Positions 1 to 8,384 of a stretch of DNA of 64,000 bases are shown here, piece by piece; the stretch's first letter is position 1, and every line of letters begins with the position of its first letter. The stretch covers positions 1 through 64,000 of the IMG/VR virus record IMGVR_UViG_3300018719_000041; one strand, 5' to 3'. The translations under genes were made by a program, and so were the position numbers. This stretch comes from a virus. The notes under the pieces are model-generated. The model was not told the DNA's origin and searched no databases. It saw only the letters and a program-made list of their open reading frames with translations.

Positions 1-1170
1 TTACGTGGAACTAACGAGTGATCGAACATCGGAACGGCTTTGTTCGATGTTAATCCGATGCATTGCAGCGCCCGCCAGACGTTTCTGGCGGGCTTTTCTT
101 GTGTAATGCGACGCTTGCTTCGAACTCTTCCAGCCGAAGATCGCCATCAGCTCGAACTCGCTCGCGCCGTTTTCTGCCGCCAGGGTCGCGCCGGCCTTTC
201 GGAGGCCGTGCGCCGAGCAGTGATGAAGGCCAGCCTCCCGGCACCGCTTCTTGAACCAGTTGCCGAATCCGTTCGCCGTAAAGGGCTTGCCGAACTCGGT
301 CACGAGGAATGTCAGGTTCTCCTTGGCTGATGGCGTGTCCTCGATCGTTTTCCACAGCGCCGGCAGGACAGGGAGCTCGAGCGTGACCGGGTTGCGGTTC
401 CGGTTCTTGTGCTGGGTATAGCGCAGCCATCGTTCGGCCGATCCGTCTGGGTGCCTGATCTCGGAGATGTGCTGCCGGCCGAAGGCGGGAATGTCCGCGC
501 GTCGGCCGCCGATGAAAAGCAGCAGCGCCAAGGCAAGCCAAGCCTTAGAACCTACGGGGTGCTTCTCTCTGAACTTCAGGACCTCCTCGACCGTCCAGGT
601 GTGGTGTCCCTCAGTTCCCGACTTGAAATAGGGGACGTCCCTGGCTGGATTCGTCTTAACGTGGTCGGCCTCGATCCCATAGACGAACACCTGCCGGATA
701 GCCTTCACGCGGCCGTTCGCGGCCTCTGGCGTGTCGACCTTTCGGTCGCGCAGCGCCCGTACCGCCTGGGGCGAGAACTTCGATAGCGGGCAGTTTGCGA
801 ACGTCGCCTCGGCGCCGGGCTTCACCCGCTCGTCGTAGGTGGCTTCGAGGATCTGGCGCCGCACATGCCGGGTCCGATTGTCCAGGCGCTTGAACTCAGC
901 CGAAAGGAAATACTGCTCGCAAAGCCAGCGCCAGGTGCCTTTGATGCTCGGCTGCCACTTCCCGGGCTCGGCCTGGGCGGCAGGCTCGGGAGCGCCTTTT
1001 AGAGCCCGCTCATAGGCGGCCATGAAATCGGGTGTCCATGGGATGCCGTGCAGGCGCACTTTTGGATCGCCCTTCCGCCTGCGGAAGTAGATCCTGATAT
1101 TTCCGTGCCGGTCGGGTTCCTCCCAGCAATATTTTGGCAGTCGTCTCGGCATGTCAGTCGTGGATTTCAT
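1..1170 (-). CDS. int: Tyrosine-type site-specific recombinase (phage integrase)
   Basis: A 389-residue tyrosine recombinase that would integrate and excise the prophage. The C-terminal catalytic domain shows the first arginine in GGRRAD (R223), the HxxR box in SAHGLRKAG (H321, R324), W347 and the nucleophile in SHYTRKA (Y356). The N-terminal part (about 70-180) looks like a core-binding SAM-like domain. The stop codon is the first three bases of the window, so the neighbouring attachment site is not visible. Its start overlaps the excisionase-like gene by ATGA, so both are at the distal end of the leftward operon. The family is clear; the target site is unknown. Confidence 0.95.
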   Translation of the reverse strand: MKSTTDMPRRLPKYCWEEPDRHGNIRIYFRRRKGDPKVRLHGIPWTPDFMAAYERALKGAPEPAAQAEPGKWQPSIKGTWRWLCEQYFLSAEFKRLDNRTRHVRRQILEATYDERVKPGAEATFANCPLSKFSPQAVRALRDRKVDTPEAANGRVKAIRQVFVYGIEADHVKTNPARDVPYFKSGTEGHHTWTVEEVLKFREKHPVGSKAWLALALLLFIGGRRADIPAFGRQHISEIRHPDGSAERWLRYTQHKNRNRNPVTLELPVLPALWKTIEDTPSAKENLTFLVTEFGKPFTANGFGNWFKKRCREAGLHHCSAHGLRKAGATLAAENGASEFELMAIFGWKSSKQASHYTRKARQKRLAGAAMHRINIEQSRSDVRSLVSST

Positions 1171-1430
1171 GCCGCGAAATCTCCATATGGATCATCCGCG
1201 GCCTGGGCCTCTTCTTCCTGATCATGAGGAAGCTGATCAAAGTAGAGGTCAAGTTCGCGACGATCCCAAACAACGCGCCTGTTGATACGCCGTGGATGGG
1301 GCATGCGGCGATCAGCCACCATCTCGCGAAAGAGCGTCAGGCCGACGCCGACATATGCTGCCGCTTCGGGCTCCTGGAGCCCGCGCTTCTCGGGAGGGGG
1401 GAGGACGTCTCCGGGACGCTCGCGAGCCAT
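1167..1430 (-). CDS. Excisionase-like MerR/AlpA-type helix-turn-helix protein
   Basis: An 87-residue protein with the short winged-helix pattern of AlpA/Xis-like DNA-binding proteins: EPEAAAYVGVG, then MVADRRMPHPRRI, then VVWDRRELD, at about residues 19-65. Such proteins bind attachment sites and set the direction of recombination. It overlaps the integrase start by four bases (ATGA), so translation is probably coupled. The role as excisionase is inferred from position and fold; it could also be a transcription regulator. Confidence 0.75.
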   Translation of the reverse strand: MARERPGDVLPPPEKRGLQEPEAAAYVGVGLTLFREMVADRRMPHPRRINRRVVWDRRELDLYFDQLPHDQEEEAQAADDPYGDFAA

Positions 1431-1433
1431 GGC

Positions 1434-1670
1434 TCAGATCCCGGCTGCGGCCACGATGGCCGCGCGCTTGAGCCGACGCCAAATCCGTGCGCCTCTGGCA
1501 CCATAAGGGCGTCCGCCTCGTACTTGCCGGCGAAAACGGCGCCATGCACGTTTCATTGGCTTCGGAACGGGCATCCAATGGACCTGACAAATCCACTCGT
1601 CGAATCCATGGTCGTTCAGCCTCGTTCGCCGGCAGTAAGGGACGCAGCAAGCGATACGCTCAGGCGTCAT
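1434..1670 (-). CDS. Small cysteine-containing basic phage protein, unknown
   Basis: A 78-residue protein with a possible metal site near the N-terminus (CCVPYCRRTR, then ICQVHW) followed by a strongly basic, arginine-rich C-terminal half. The start at 1670 is chosen because GGGAGG lies seven bases upstream; the in-frame ATG at 1700 has no such site. It ends four bases before the excisionase-like gene and overlaps the next upstream gene by 11 bases. I do not recognise a family; nucleic-acid binding is only a guess from charge. Confidence 0.55.
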   Translation of the reverse strand: MTPERIACCVPYCRRTRLNDHGFDEWICQVHWMPVPKPMKRAWRRFRRQVRGGRPYGARGARIWRRLKRAAIVAAAGI

Positions 1671-1857
1671 CGTCAGCCTCCCACTTGTCGCAGCGGTCAT
1701 CCTGATCCGTCATCTCGGCAGACCGGGGAGGGGGCACGTCCTTGTCGCCCCTCAGCACGGCGTCACGGCGCTTGTAGGCGTATTCCATGCAGTCGCCTGA
1801 TCGCGGCATCCATTTCGACCAGAACCGACATGTTTCGCAGCGCTTCTCGTCCACCAT
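1660..1857 (-). CDS. Small CxxC phage protein, unknown
   Basis: A 65-residue protein with a CETCRFW motif near the N-terminus and two later cysteines (GDCMEY, DRCDKW), a spacing seen in many small phage and rhizobial proteins thought to bind zinc or iron-sulfur. GAGG lies seven bases before the ATG. It sits inside the leftward operon. The function is unknown. Confidence 0.6.
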   Translation of the reverse strand: MVDEKRCETCRFWSKWMPRSGDCMEYAYKRRDAVLRGDKDVPPPRSAEMTDQDDRCDKWEADDDA

Positions 1858-2087
1858 GGCCGTACCTCGTTTTCAGGTTTGAGGTATCGGGCCTCGAAGG
1901 CGCGAGCCAGACGCCAGACGGTCTTTGTAGCATTGGGCAAAGGCGATATGGGTTGAAACCGAATTTCCTCGACTTCAATGATGAGCCCGGCTTGCCACTC
2001 CTTGGGGCGACTTCTCCAGTTCCAGTCAGTGACCACAGTTGCGGTGCTGAACCGCCAGCGACCAGTGAGGCGGGGGAGGTCAGGCAT
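1752..2087 (-). CDS. Hypothetical early-operon protein
   Basis: An open frame of 111 residues beginning MPDLPRLTGRWRF with GGAGGGGG just upstream. The first 75 residues look protein-like (WQAGLIIEVEEIRF); the last 35 overlap the next gene for 106 bases in another frame and look like out-of-frame sequence. This is more overlap than elsewhere in the operon, so the gene may have lost its original stop, or the call may be partly wrong. No family is recognised. Confidence 0.4.
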   Translation of the reverse strand: MPDLPRLTGRWRFSTATVVTDWNWRSRPKEWQAGLIIEVEEIRFQPISPLPNATKTVWRLARAFEARYLKPENEVRPWWTRSAAKHVGSGRNGCRDQATAWNTPTSAVTPC

Positions 2088-2172
2088 GGCTGCCCCCTCC
2101 ATAGGTAGAACTGCGAACCGTAGCGGTATCTAATAGTGTCCCGAGGACTTTCTTCTTGGGGGCGCTCAACCA

Positions 2173-3084
2173 ATGGCAGAGATCATCGATCTTAGAGAAC
2201 TTTCTGATGACGGCTTTGTCGTTCACTTCGGGGGACGGTTCTCTGAGGTTGATGCAACAACCTTCAGCCGTACGTTGCTGGCGCTGGCCGATGCCATTGA
2301 GGCTATCAACCAGGAAATTAATCCGGGGTACTCGGTTGAAGTCGTCTTTGAGGCGGCCGGAGCTGGTAGCTTCCGAGCCTGCCTGAAGATACTCAAGAAG
2401 CCGCTCGGCAACTTGTTTACGGCGGACACGGTCCGCGACTTGATCATCGGTCTTCTGGGTGCAGCGATCTGGGAGTTCGCAATCAAGCCGGAGAAGCCTC
2501 CCACGATCATCATCAATACCGATGCGGTGATTATCGAGCAGGGCGACAAGCAGATCGTGGTTCCCAAAGAGGCTATGGAAGCCAAGAACCGCATCGACAA
2601 GAGCCCAGCTGTTAAGAAGAACATTGCTAGGACTATGGAGGTCCTCAGCGAGGATCAGTCGATCACGTCCTTCGGCTTCACGCGCGCTGTGAAGGACAAA
2701 GAGCCTCTGTTCGAAATTCCTCGCCCACTGTTCGCCGTCATCCAAGAGCGCGCAATGCCGCTGGACGAAGACAGGTTGAGGTTCGTCGAGGAGCCTGCCA
2801 GTCTCACTGTCGTGAAAGCGATTTTCGAGCGCTCTGCTCGGAAGTGGGAGTTCATCTGGAATGGCTTCAAGATTTCTGCGCCTATTAGAGATAAGCGTTT
2901 CTTTGACAGTCTGCTCCGCAAAGAGATCACATTGAAGCACGGCGATACCTTTAACGCCGTAATTCGTATCCAGCAGAAGCAGGATCCGTTCAGCGGGGCT
3001 TGGCTCAATGAAAGCTATGAAGTGATAAGAGTCGGGCTCCCGGTGGAAAGGATTATACGAAGACATCTCGACCTTGGTGACTAA
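2173..3084 (+). CDS. Plus-strand cargo gene in the left operon (moron), unknown
   Basis: A 303-residue protein lying against the direction of all its neighbours. A compact N-terminal region (about 1-75) is followed by a short hydrophobic stretch (VRDLIIGLLGAAIWEFAI, about 88-105), a beta-rich piece with IIINTDAVIIEQGDKQIVVP, and a C-terminal domain of about 150 residues. Base composition looks poorer in G+C than the phage genes around it. One membrane-associated segment is possible. Orientation, composition and lack of any structural or replication motif suggest lysogenic-conversion or defence cargo, but no function can be assigned. Confidence 0.8.
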   Translation: MAEIIDLRELSDDGFVVHFGGRFSEVDATTFSRTLLALADAIEAINQEINPGYSVEVVFEAAGAGSFRACLKILKKPLGNLFTADTVRDLIIGLLGAAIWEFAIKPEKPPTIIINTDAVIIEQGDKQIVVPKEAMEAKNRIDKSPAVKKNIARTMEVLSEDQSITSFGFTRAVKDKEPLFEIPRPLFAVIQERAMPLDEDRLRFVEEPASLTVVKAIFERSARKWEFIWNGFKISAPIRDKRFFDSLLRKEITLKHGDTFNAVIRIQQKQDPFSGAWLNESYEVIRVGLPVERIIRRHLDLGD

Positions 3085-3110
3085 CTTGCTCCTTCGTTGC
3101 GTGGGGCTGG

Positions 3111-3803
3111 TCATATCGCGTTAGCCTCCGGAATCTGATCAATGTTGGCGTGCTGGACGGCGAAGGAGATCGCGATCACCCACGGGTTAGCATCCCAGGC
3201 ATCAGGGCCGTTGATGCTCTCCCATAGGTCTGCGAACCAATCGCGGGCGCTTGCCCATTCATTGCCGCCAAGGCGCATTGATGTGGCGTTCTCGAAGATT
3301 CTGCCGGTAGCCTTTCCGACGAAACAGCCTTCGGCCCTGGCATCCTCCTCGCTGATGTCCTGCAGCCGCACGGCCTTCACGTCAGTCACAATCAGCGTTA
3401 GGCGGGAAGCCCAGCGCGGCATGTGTATGGAGGGGACTCGCTTCTCGTCCTGCGCGTTGTAGTGATCGCCGTATCGTTGGTGGATTGAGGCTGCATGCTC
3501 ATCCTCGATGGCGATTTTATCGTGATCACAACCTGTCGCGGCATAGAATATGTGATCCCAGTTTGCGACGACGGCTAGATTTTCCCGCACCCAGAGACGG
3601 TCGCCCGGCAGGAATGGACGGCACCCGACATCGCCGCGCGCCCACATATCAAGGTAGCAATCGCCAGAATGACGGTCCACGATCCACCAGCGCCCGTCAC
3701 ATTCGTAGGGCTGCGGCTTCAGAATCCGCCGCGTCGGTGTCTTTCGGCCTTCCAGCAGCGCGCAGACCATGGGGGCGGAGAAAATGATAGGACGGTTATT
3801 CAT
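3111..3803 (-). CDS. ASCH/PUA-like phage protein
   Basis: A 230-residue protein opening with NRPIIFSAPMVCALLEGRKTPTRR, the start typical of ASCH-like proteins found in many prophages (sometimes labelled morphogenetic protein). Later conserved pieces are PGDRLWVRE and MPRWASRLTL, and V(K)AVRLQDISEEDARAEG. ASCH/PUA folds bind RNA or modified nucleic acid; the exact role in phages is not established. It converges with the plus-strand cargo gene and overlaps the next gene upstream by 8 bases. Confidence 0.85.
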   Translation of the reverse strand: MNNRPIIFSAPMVCALLEGRKTPTRRILKPQPYECDGRWWIVDRHSGDCYLDMWARGDVGCRPFLPGDRLWVRENLAVVANWDHIFYAATGCDHDKIAIEDEHAASIHQRYGDHYNAQDEKRVPSIHMPRWASRLTLIVTDVKAVRLQDISEEDARAEGCFVGKATGRIFENATSMRLGGNEWASARDWFADLWESINGPDAWDANPWVIAISFAVQHANIDQIPEANAI

Positions 3804-3978
3804 TGAAGATGTCCTGTAGCTTGGAGCGGATTGCCATCACCCTCTGCCAGAAGTTGGCTGGGAGGCGGCGCTCGTTCTCGATTTCGATGAAGAAGGGCAG
3901 CAGCTCGGACGCCAGATCCTTCTGTCCTTTGCGATAGGTTGCGGTCCTGCGACGTTCACGCCCGCCGGGTGTGCTCAT
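3796..3978 (-). CDS. Small hypothetical protein
   Basis: A 60-residue, charged, mostly helical protein (LASELLPFFIEIENERRLPANFWQ in the middle). It overlaps the downstream ASCH-like gene by 8 bases and the upstream J-domain gene by 4 (ATGA), so it is a genuine member of the operon. No family recognised. Confidence 0.6.
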   Translation of the reverse strand: MSTPGGRERRRTATYRKGQKDLASELLPFFIEIENERRLPANFWQRVMAIRSKLQDIFNE

Positions 3979-4547
3979 CGGCGCGCCTCTCTCAGTGCTT
4001 CGTCCCTGGCCCGGTTGAGGCGGGCCATTCGCTCGTTTGAACCGCCAGCGTCCGGATGCGCGGTCTTGGCAAGATCGCGGTGCTTTGCCTGGATCTGCTC
4101 GGCCGTAGCGGATTCCGGCAGGCCGAGAACGTCAGTCCAATGTTCGCCCTTCGGCGCCGGCAGCGCACGGAAGCCTTCGAAGGTGGCGCGGACGAGCGCA
4201 AGGGTGCCGTGCCGCAGTTCGGTACGGCGAGCCTCGATGATGTAATGGATCGCCTGCAGGTTGGCCTCGGGCGTGGCGTACCGGTCAACCGGAATGCAGA
4301 CCTGCATGCCATCCCATGTGAACCAAACCGCCACGCCCGGGTCATCAGGTCGGTTGACGCCCAACGTGACGTTCGACGAGAGGACCACGTCTTTGACGGA
4401 CTTTCCGCTGTCTGCGCCGAAGCGGCGCAAACTGTCTTGGACGTTCTTCAAGGCTCCGGAAAGCGACGTCTTAAACGCCCCCGAAACTCGCGCATGCTTG
4501 TAGCGCGGAAAGGTGGGTGGCCAGGATAGGGGGTAGGCTGTAGTCAA
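3975..4547 (-). CDS. Phage J-domain protein
   Basis: A 190-residue protein whose last 60 residues form a J domain: WTDVLGLPESATAEQIQAKHRDLAKTAHPDAGGS, with the HPD tripeptide that stimulates DnaK ATPase. The N-terminal 120 residues are a separate domain with no match I know. The start codon is TTG, supported by AGGAGG six bases upstream. Such proteins occur in rhizobial prophage early operons; they probably recruit host Hsp70 to a phage complex, for example during replication, by analogy with lambda's use of DnaJ/DnaK. Confidence 0.8.
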   Translation of the reverse strand: MTTAYPLSWPPTFPRYKHARVSGAFKTSLSGALKNVQDSLRRFGADSGKSVKDVVLSSNVTLGVNRPDDPGVAVWFTWDGMQVCIPVDRYATPEANLQAIHYIIEARRTELRHGTLALVRATFEGFRALPAPKGEHWTDVLGLPESATAEQIQAKHRDLAKTAHPDAGGSNERMARLNRARDEALREARR

Positions 4548-4556
4548 GTGATCCTC

Positions 4557-5387
4557 CTAGAAGCTGAAAGCCATCTGCCCGCGTCGATCGATAGCCACGG
4601 CCGGTGCGGGCTGTGGCGGTGCGGGTGAAGGGAGCAGCTCGGGCATCGGCGCTGGCGCGCCCGGGGCGCGCTTGTCGGACTGCTCGGTTCTCTTGGGGAA
4701 AAGGATCGCCGCCGGCGTCGAGGTCACGAGCCATTGTTCCAGGCTCAAGGTGTTGCCGTGAATCGCGGTCGCAGAGGCATCGGTCAGGGCGCATTGCAGG
4801 AAGGCGCCGCACATGGCGGAAAAGTCCACGTCCACCATGACCCAGTGCACCTGGCGCGCGGGGTTGAGGCCTTGCTCCCGTAAGACGAGGTTTGAGGCCA
4901 GAACCATGCCGCCCACGCCGCATGCCGGCTCCTGGCAGAGGAGGTAGCCGCGGCCGGTGGATTCGAGGAGTGCCGGCGCATCCGCCAGCATCATCCGAGC
5001 CATTGCCTCGCTCAGGGCATGAGGCGTGAAGAACTGGCCGAGAGAGGAGCTTGCCGAGATCTCAGAAAAGATGGGGCCCAGGAAGTCAATCGGCTCGGCC
5101 GCGAGGGCTTCCGTGGCGATTCCGAGCATGACAGCGAGATCGTCCATCGTCTCTTTCGGTTCTCGGCACCGCTCGACGATCTTCATGTACCCGGCCTCGT
5201 TCTGCTCGAAGGCCTCGCCGAAGAGATACCGGCCGCGGATCGCGCGGAAGGCGGCCTCGAGCCACCGCGACATGACCTCGTGCATACGGAGGCCTTCCCG
5301 ACGCTCGACATCGCGCAGGCAATCGACAAAGTCCTTGGCGAAGGGCTGGTGAGCTGACGTGTTGCACTGGACACGGAGGTTGCTCAT
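4557..5387 (-). CDS. N-6 adenine methyltransferase-like protein (HsdM fold), NPPY motif not seen
   Basis: A 276-residue protein with the HsdM-like stretch SSLGQFFTPHALSEAMARMM and the SAM-binding motif I as EPACGVGGM. After it come MVDVDFSAM and AIHGNTLSLEQW, but no NPPF/NPPY catalytic motif follows, so methyl transfer to adenine is doubtful. The C-terminus is proline-rich and ends in QMAFSF. The start at 5387 gives ATGA overlap with the helicase; a longer upstream frame would run inside that gene. It may be an inactive or decoy methyltransferase; confidence in fold is better than in activity. Confidence 0.75.
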   Translation of the reverse strand: MSNLRVQCNTSAHQPFAKDFVDCLRDVERREGLRMHEVMSRWLEAAFRAIRGRYLFGEAFEQNEAGYMKIVERCREPKETMDDLAVMLGIATEALAAEPIDFLGPIFSEISASSSLGQFFTPHALSEAMARMMLADAPALLESTGRGYLLCQEPACGVGGMVLASNLVLREQGLNPARQVHWVMVDVDFSAMCGAFLQCALTDASATAIHGNTLSLEQWLVTSTPAAILFPKRTEQSDKRAPGAPAPMPELLPSPAPPQPAPAVAIDRRGQMAFSF

Positions 5388-6478
5388 TGGACCACCGTCA
5401 CTTTCTCGGCAGCTCGGGTAATGGCCGTGTAGAGCCAGCGCGCGCGGTCCTCCCGGAAGGTGCTGCTCTCGTCGAACACCATCACGTCGTCCCACTGGGA
5501 TCCTTGGGATTTATGGACGGTCAGCGCATAGCCGTAGGTGAATTCGTCGGTGCGCTTCTTGTCCTCCCAGGTCAGCACATCATCGGTGCCGTCGAAGAAC
5601 TCATTCCGCACGAACACCCTGGTCGGCTTGTTCTCCGGATGATCCTCTGAGGTGACATCCATCCGGACGCCGAGGCCTTCAGCCTTCACAACCTTGGCGA
5701 CTTGCCAAAGTCCGCCGTTGAGCAGCTTCTTGTTCTTGTTGTTGCGGAGGCAGACCAGCTTATCGCCTGCGACGGGCTTCACGTCATTGCGGCCAAGGAG
5801 TTGTCGGATCCTCGCGTTGTAGCGCTGGCGGGTAGCGTTCCTGCCGACCAGGACCTGATCGGCGCCAAGAACCTGATCGGGGTGCAGATCCCTGCTGGAT
5901 ATGACTTGGCTCTCGCCATAGCTGCCCCGCTCGAGCGCACCTCCAGTCCGCACTGTCATTGACATGCGGATGATCGGATTGTCCTGGGCCTGCCGGTGAA
6001 CCTCCGTCAGCATGGCGTCCGGCTGGGCGTTGGTGAAATAGCCGGCGTCCTTCACGGGCGGCAGCTGCGCCGGATCGCCAAGGACAAGTACCTTCGTCTT
6101 GAAGGACAACAGATCACGGGCGAGTTCCTCGCCAACCATGGAGCACTCGTCGATGACGACGAGCTTCGCATCGGAGACGGCGCTGAATGGGTTGAGGATG
6201 AATCGGGGTTCCCAGCCTTCAGCCTCTTCGTCTGGCTGATAGATCATGGAATGGATCGTCGAAGCTCCGGCGCAGCCCTTGCGACGAAGAACAAGGGCTG
6301 CCTTTCCGGTGAATGCGCCGTACAGAACTTGCCCCCGCACATCGTCCGCCAGCGTCTTCGCCAGCGTGGTCTTGCCGGTGCCCGCATACCCGAACAGGCG
6401 GAACACCTGTTGTCTCGGATCTTTCAGCCAGGTCCGCACGGCCTTGATGGCGGCTTCTTGCTGTGGGGACCAAGCCAT
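5384..6478 (-). CDS. RecD/Dda-type superfamily 1 DNA helicase
   Basis: A 364-residue ATP-dependent 5'-3' helicase. Visible motifs: Walker A GYAGTGKTT (about 29-37), motif Ia GAFTGKAA, Walker B VVIDECSMV, motif III LVLGDPAQLPP, the UvrD-like region TYGYALTVHKSQGSQWD and LYTAITRA near the C-terminus. It probably works with the recombination and replication proteins of the phage. GGAG lies nine bases upstream of the ATG. It is followed by the methyltransferase-like gene with ATGA overlap. Confidence 0.92.
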   Translation of the reverse strand: MAWSPQQEAAIKAVRTWLKDPRQQVFRLFGYAGTGKTTLAKTLADDVRGQVLYGAFTGKAALVLRRKGCAGASTIHSMIYQPDEEAEGWEPRFILNPFSAVSDAKLVVIDECSMVGEELARDLLSFKTKVLVLGDPAQLPPVKDAGYFTNAQPDAMLTEVHRQAQDNPIIRMSMTVRTGGALERGSYGESQVISSRDLHPDQVLGADQVLVGRNATRQRYNARIRQLLGRNDVKPVAGDKLVCLRNNKNKKLLNGGLWQVAKVVKAEGLGVRMDVTSEDHPENKPTRVFVRNEFFDGTDDVLTWEDKKRTDEFTYGYALTVHKSQGSQWDDVMVFDESSTFREDRARWLYTAITRAAEKVTVVQ

Positions 6479-6483
6479 GGCGG

Positions 6484-8313
6484 TTACTCCGCAACCTCGG
6501 CAACGGGCTGGGCGGCTTTCGCCTTCTTGCGGGATGACTTGGCGGGCGCGGCCGCCTTGGAGCCCGGGCCGTCGTAGTGGGAAGTCCGGAGTTCAGGCGG
6601 GAGCCAGCCAGTCTCGCGGGCGTACTGCGCGGCCGTCGCCGCGACTTCCGCCTTCGAACCTTTCAGCTTTTGCGGACGCCCCATCTCGGCGACGGCAGCG
6701 TCGATCAGCGCGCGGCTGATGCTGGCGAAATAGTCGTCGGCCTCGAACACGCTGCGCAGAGAGCTGACCATTTCGGCGTCGAGCATGGTGCAGATCATGG
6801 CCGCGCTCTCGTCCATGAGCGGTGGGGAGACTGAGCTCTGTGTCCGAAAGTCGAAGGATTGGCCGACGATGCCGGCGAGCGTGTTGAGCTGCTCGTCGGC
6901 ACCCATCGCCATGACATCGCGATAGGCGTCCTCGAACTCGACGACTTTCCCCATCTTTTGCGTGAGCATGCCGTCGTGTTCGAGCTTCGCCGGGGAGCCG
7001 TAACTGTTCGTCATTAGGGCGGCGATCGCGATCTCAAAGGCCCGATCCGGGTGCGACTTGACCGCATCGGCCGCGGCCTGGGTGAGTTGCTTGGACAGAC
7101 GGTGAGCCAGCGCGTTGGAGATCGTCGGCTCTTTCTTTTCCTTTGGTGTATCGGCCTTTTTCTTCTCGGCCTTCGCTGCGCCGGGCTTCTGCATGCCGTA
7201 CTTGATCTCGAGCCGGCCGGCGCGATCGAGGTTGAGGATGCAGCCCGCCGTCGCCTTTGTCTTTGCGCTGTAGCGGCGGGCCTCGGCCGCCGCCCTGATC
7301 TGGTCGCGCTCGGCCTCTGCAGCTTCGGCGGCTTCCATAACCTCCTCATCTTCGCCGTCATCATCATCGGCGCTGATGATCTTCTGTAGCTCTTCCAGGC
7401 GGGCGGTTTCCTCGTCCGTGTATTGGATGCGACTGCCGCCGACCTGATGCCAGTTCCACCTAGCGCCGTAAGGAAGGTCGCTTTCGAGCGCCGCCCAGGA
7501 CCATCCCTCGGCAACAAGACGCTCGCATTCGCGCTGCAGCTTTTCGTCCGACGGCTTCTTAGCCAGCGCCGGGTCGGAGATGACGTGGTTGTCGCCGAAG
7601 AGGTCCTCGGTGACCTTACCGCCTGCGGCCTCGTATGCCTCCCGGCCGATGAACGCGTAGTGCTTCGCCGCGTCGCCCTTCGCGACGCCGAGCTCCTCGC
7701 GGATGTGCCAGGATGAAAGCGCGCCCCGCTTGCGGAGCTTATCGAAAACCTTGTCCTGCTCCTTTACGCTCGGAGCCAACGTGAAGGCCCGGACGCTCTC
7801 GACCTCGTCGCGCCCGAATACCCCGTCGCGCCAGGCCTGCAGGATCTTCGGCGACAGACGTCCGAGCGCGAGGATCCGCTGAACCCGCTTCGGTTCGATT
7901 CCGAAGCGCGAAGCGATATCCTGCTCGGACAAGCACTCGGCCACCAGGGCAGAGAACGTCTCGTACTGGTCGGCCTCGTGCAGCGGGACGCGGAGGATGT
8001 TCGCAGCAAGGGCCGCTTCAAGCGCGTCCGAGCTGCTGTCGAGGACGTGGACTGGAACCTCGTAGGCATCCGTGATCTCGCCTGCCTCGCGCAGATTGTG
8101 AAGGGCTTTGAGGCGGCGGTTGCCTTCCGCCACATAGAGGAGGCCGTAATCACCTTCAGCAACGGCGAGTGGCTGAATGATGCCGTGAGCGAGGATCGAT
8201 GCGGCAAGCTGCTCGACGCCTTCATCACGGCCAGTCTGCCGCGGATTGCTCAGGTCGGGCGGCGCGCCTTCATCATGGCCGTACCGAAGCCGGCGCAATT
8301 CGACTGTGCTCAT
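6484..8313 (-). CDS. ParB/Srx-fold DNA-binding protein
   Basis: A 609-residue protein of the ParB/RepB family. The N-terminal ParB domain has VEQLAASILAHGIIQPLAV and the YVAEGNRRLKAL box (about 62-75); a helix-turn-helix follows at LSEQDIASRFGIEPKRVQRILALG (about 128-152). The centre is acidic (DDDDGEDEEV) and the C-terminus is basic and alanine-rich (KSSRKKAKAAQP). ParB boxes bind CTP and DNA in segregation systems; no ParA partner is seen here, so a role in DNA handling during replication or recombination is more likely. AAGGAAG precedes the start. Confidence 0.85.
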   Translation of the reverse strand: MSTVELRRLRYGHDEGAPPDLSNPRQTGRDEGVEQLAASILAHGIIQPLAVAEGDYGLLYVAEGNRRLKALHNLREAGEITDAYEVPVHVLDSSSDALEAALAANILRVPLHEADQYETFSALVAECLSEQDIASRFGIEPKRVQRILALGRLSPKILQAWRDGVFGRDEVESVRAFTLAPSVKEQDKVFDKLRKRGALSSWHIREELGVAKGDAAKHYAFIGREAYEAAGGKVTEDLFGDNHVISDPALAKKPSDEKLQRECERLVAEGWSWAALESDLPYGARWNWHQVGGSRIQYTDEETARLEELQKIISADDDDGEDEEVMEAAEAAEAERDQIRAAAEARRYSAKTKATAGCILNLDRAGRLEIKYGMQKPGAAKAEKKKADTPKEKKEPTISNALAHRLSKQLTQAAADAVKSHPDRAFEIAIAALMTNSYGSPAKLEHDGMLTQKMGKVVEFEDAYRDVMAMGADEQLNTLAGIVGQSFDFRTQSSVSPPLMDESAAMICTMLDAEMVSSLRSVFEADDYFASISRALIDAAVAEMGRPQKLKGSKAEVAATAAQYARETGWLPPELRTSHYDGPGSKAAAPAKSSRKKAKAAQPVAEVAE

Positions 8314-8341
8314 AGTTCACTTCCTTCTGAGGATTGGGGGA

Positions 8342-8372
8342 ACGGCGGGCCGCGGGGGCGGCGGCCCGCCGT
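8342..8372 (-). other. Perfect 12-bp hairpin between recT and the parB-like gene
   Basis: The arms ACGGCGGGCCGC (8342-8353) and GCGGCCCGCCGT (8361-8372) pair perfectly around a 7-base loop. There is no T run on the downstream side in the direction of the operon, so it is not a standard terminator. It may stop Rho-dependent or 3'-exonuclease progress and so give the two cistrons different levels. Confidence 0.6.
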
Positions 8373-8384
8373 ATGGTGCGTGGC

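Noticed and set aside
2080-3114. Minus-strand open frame of 344 codons opposite the cargo gene
   Set aside because: It is antisense to the better-supported plus-strand gene and its protein lacks any recognisable pattern.
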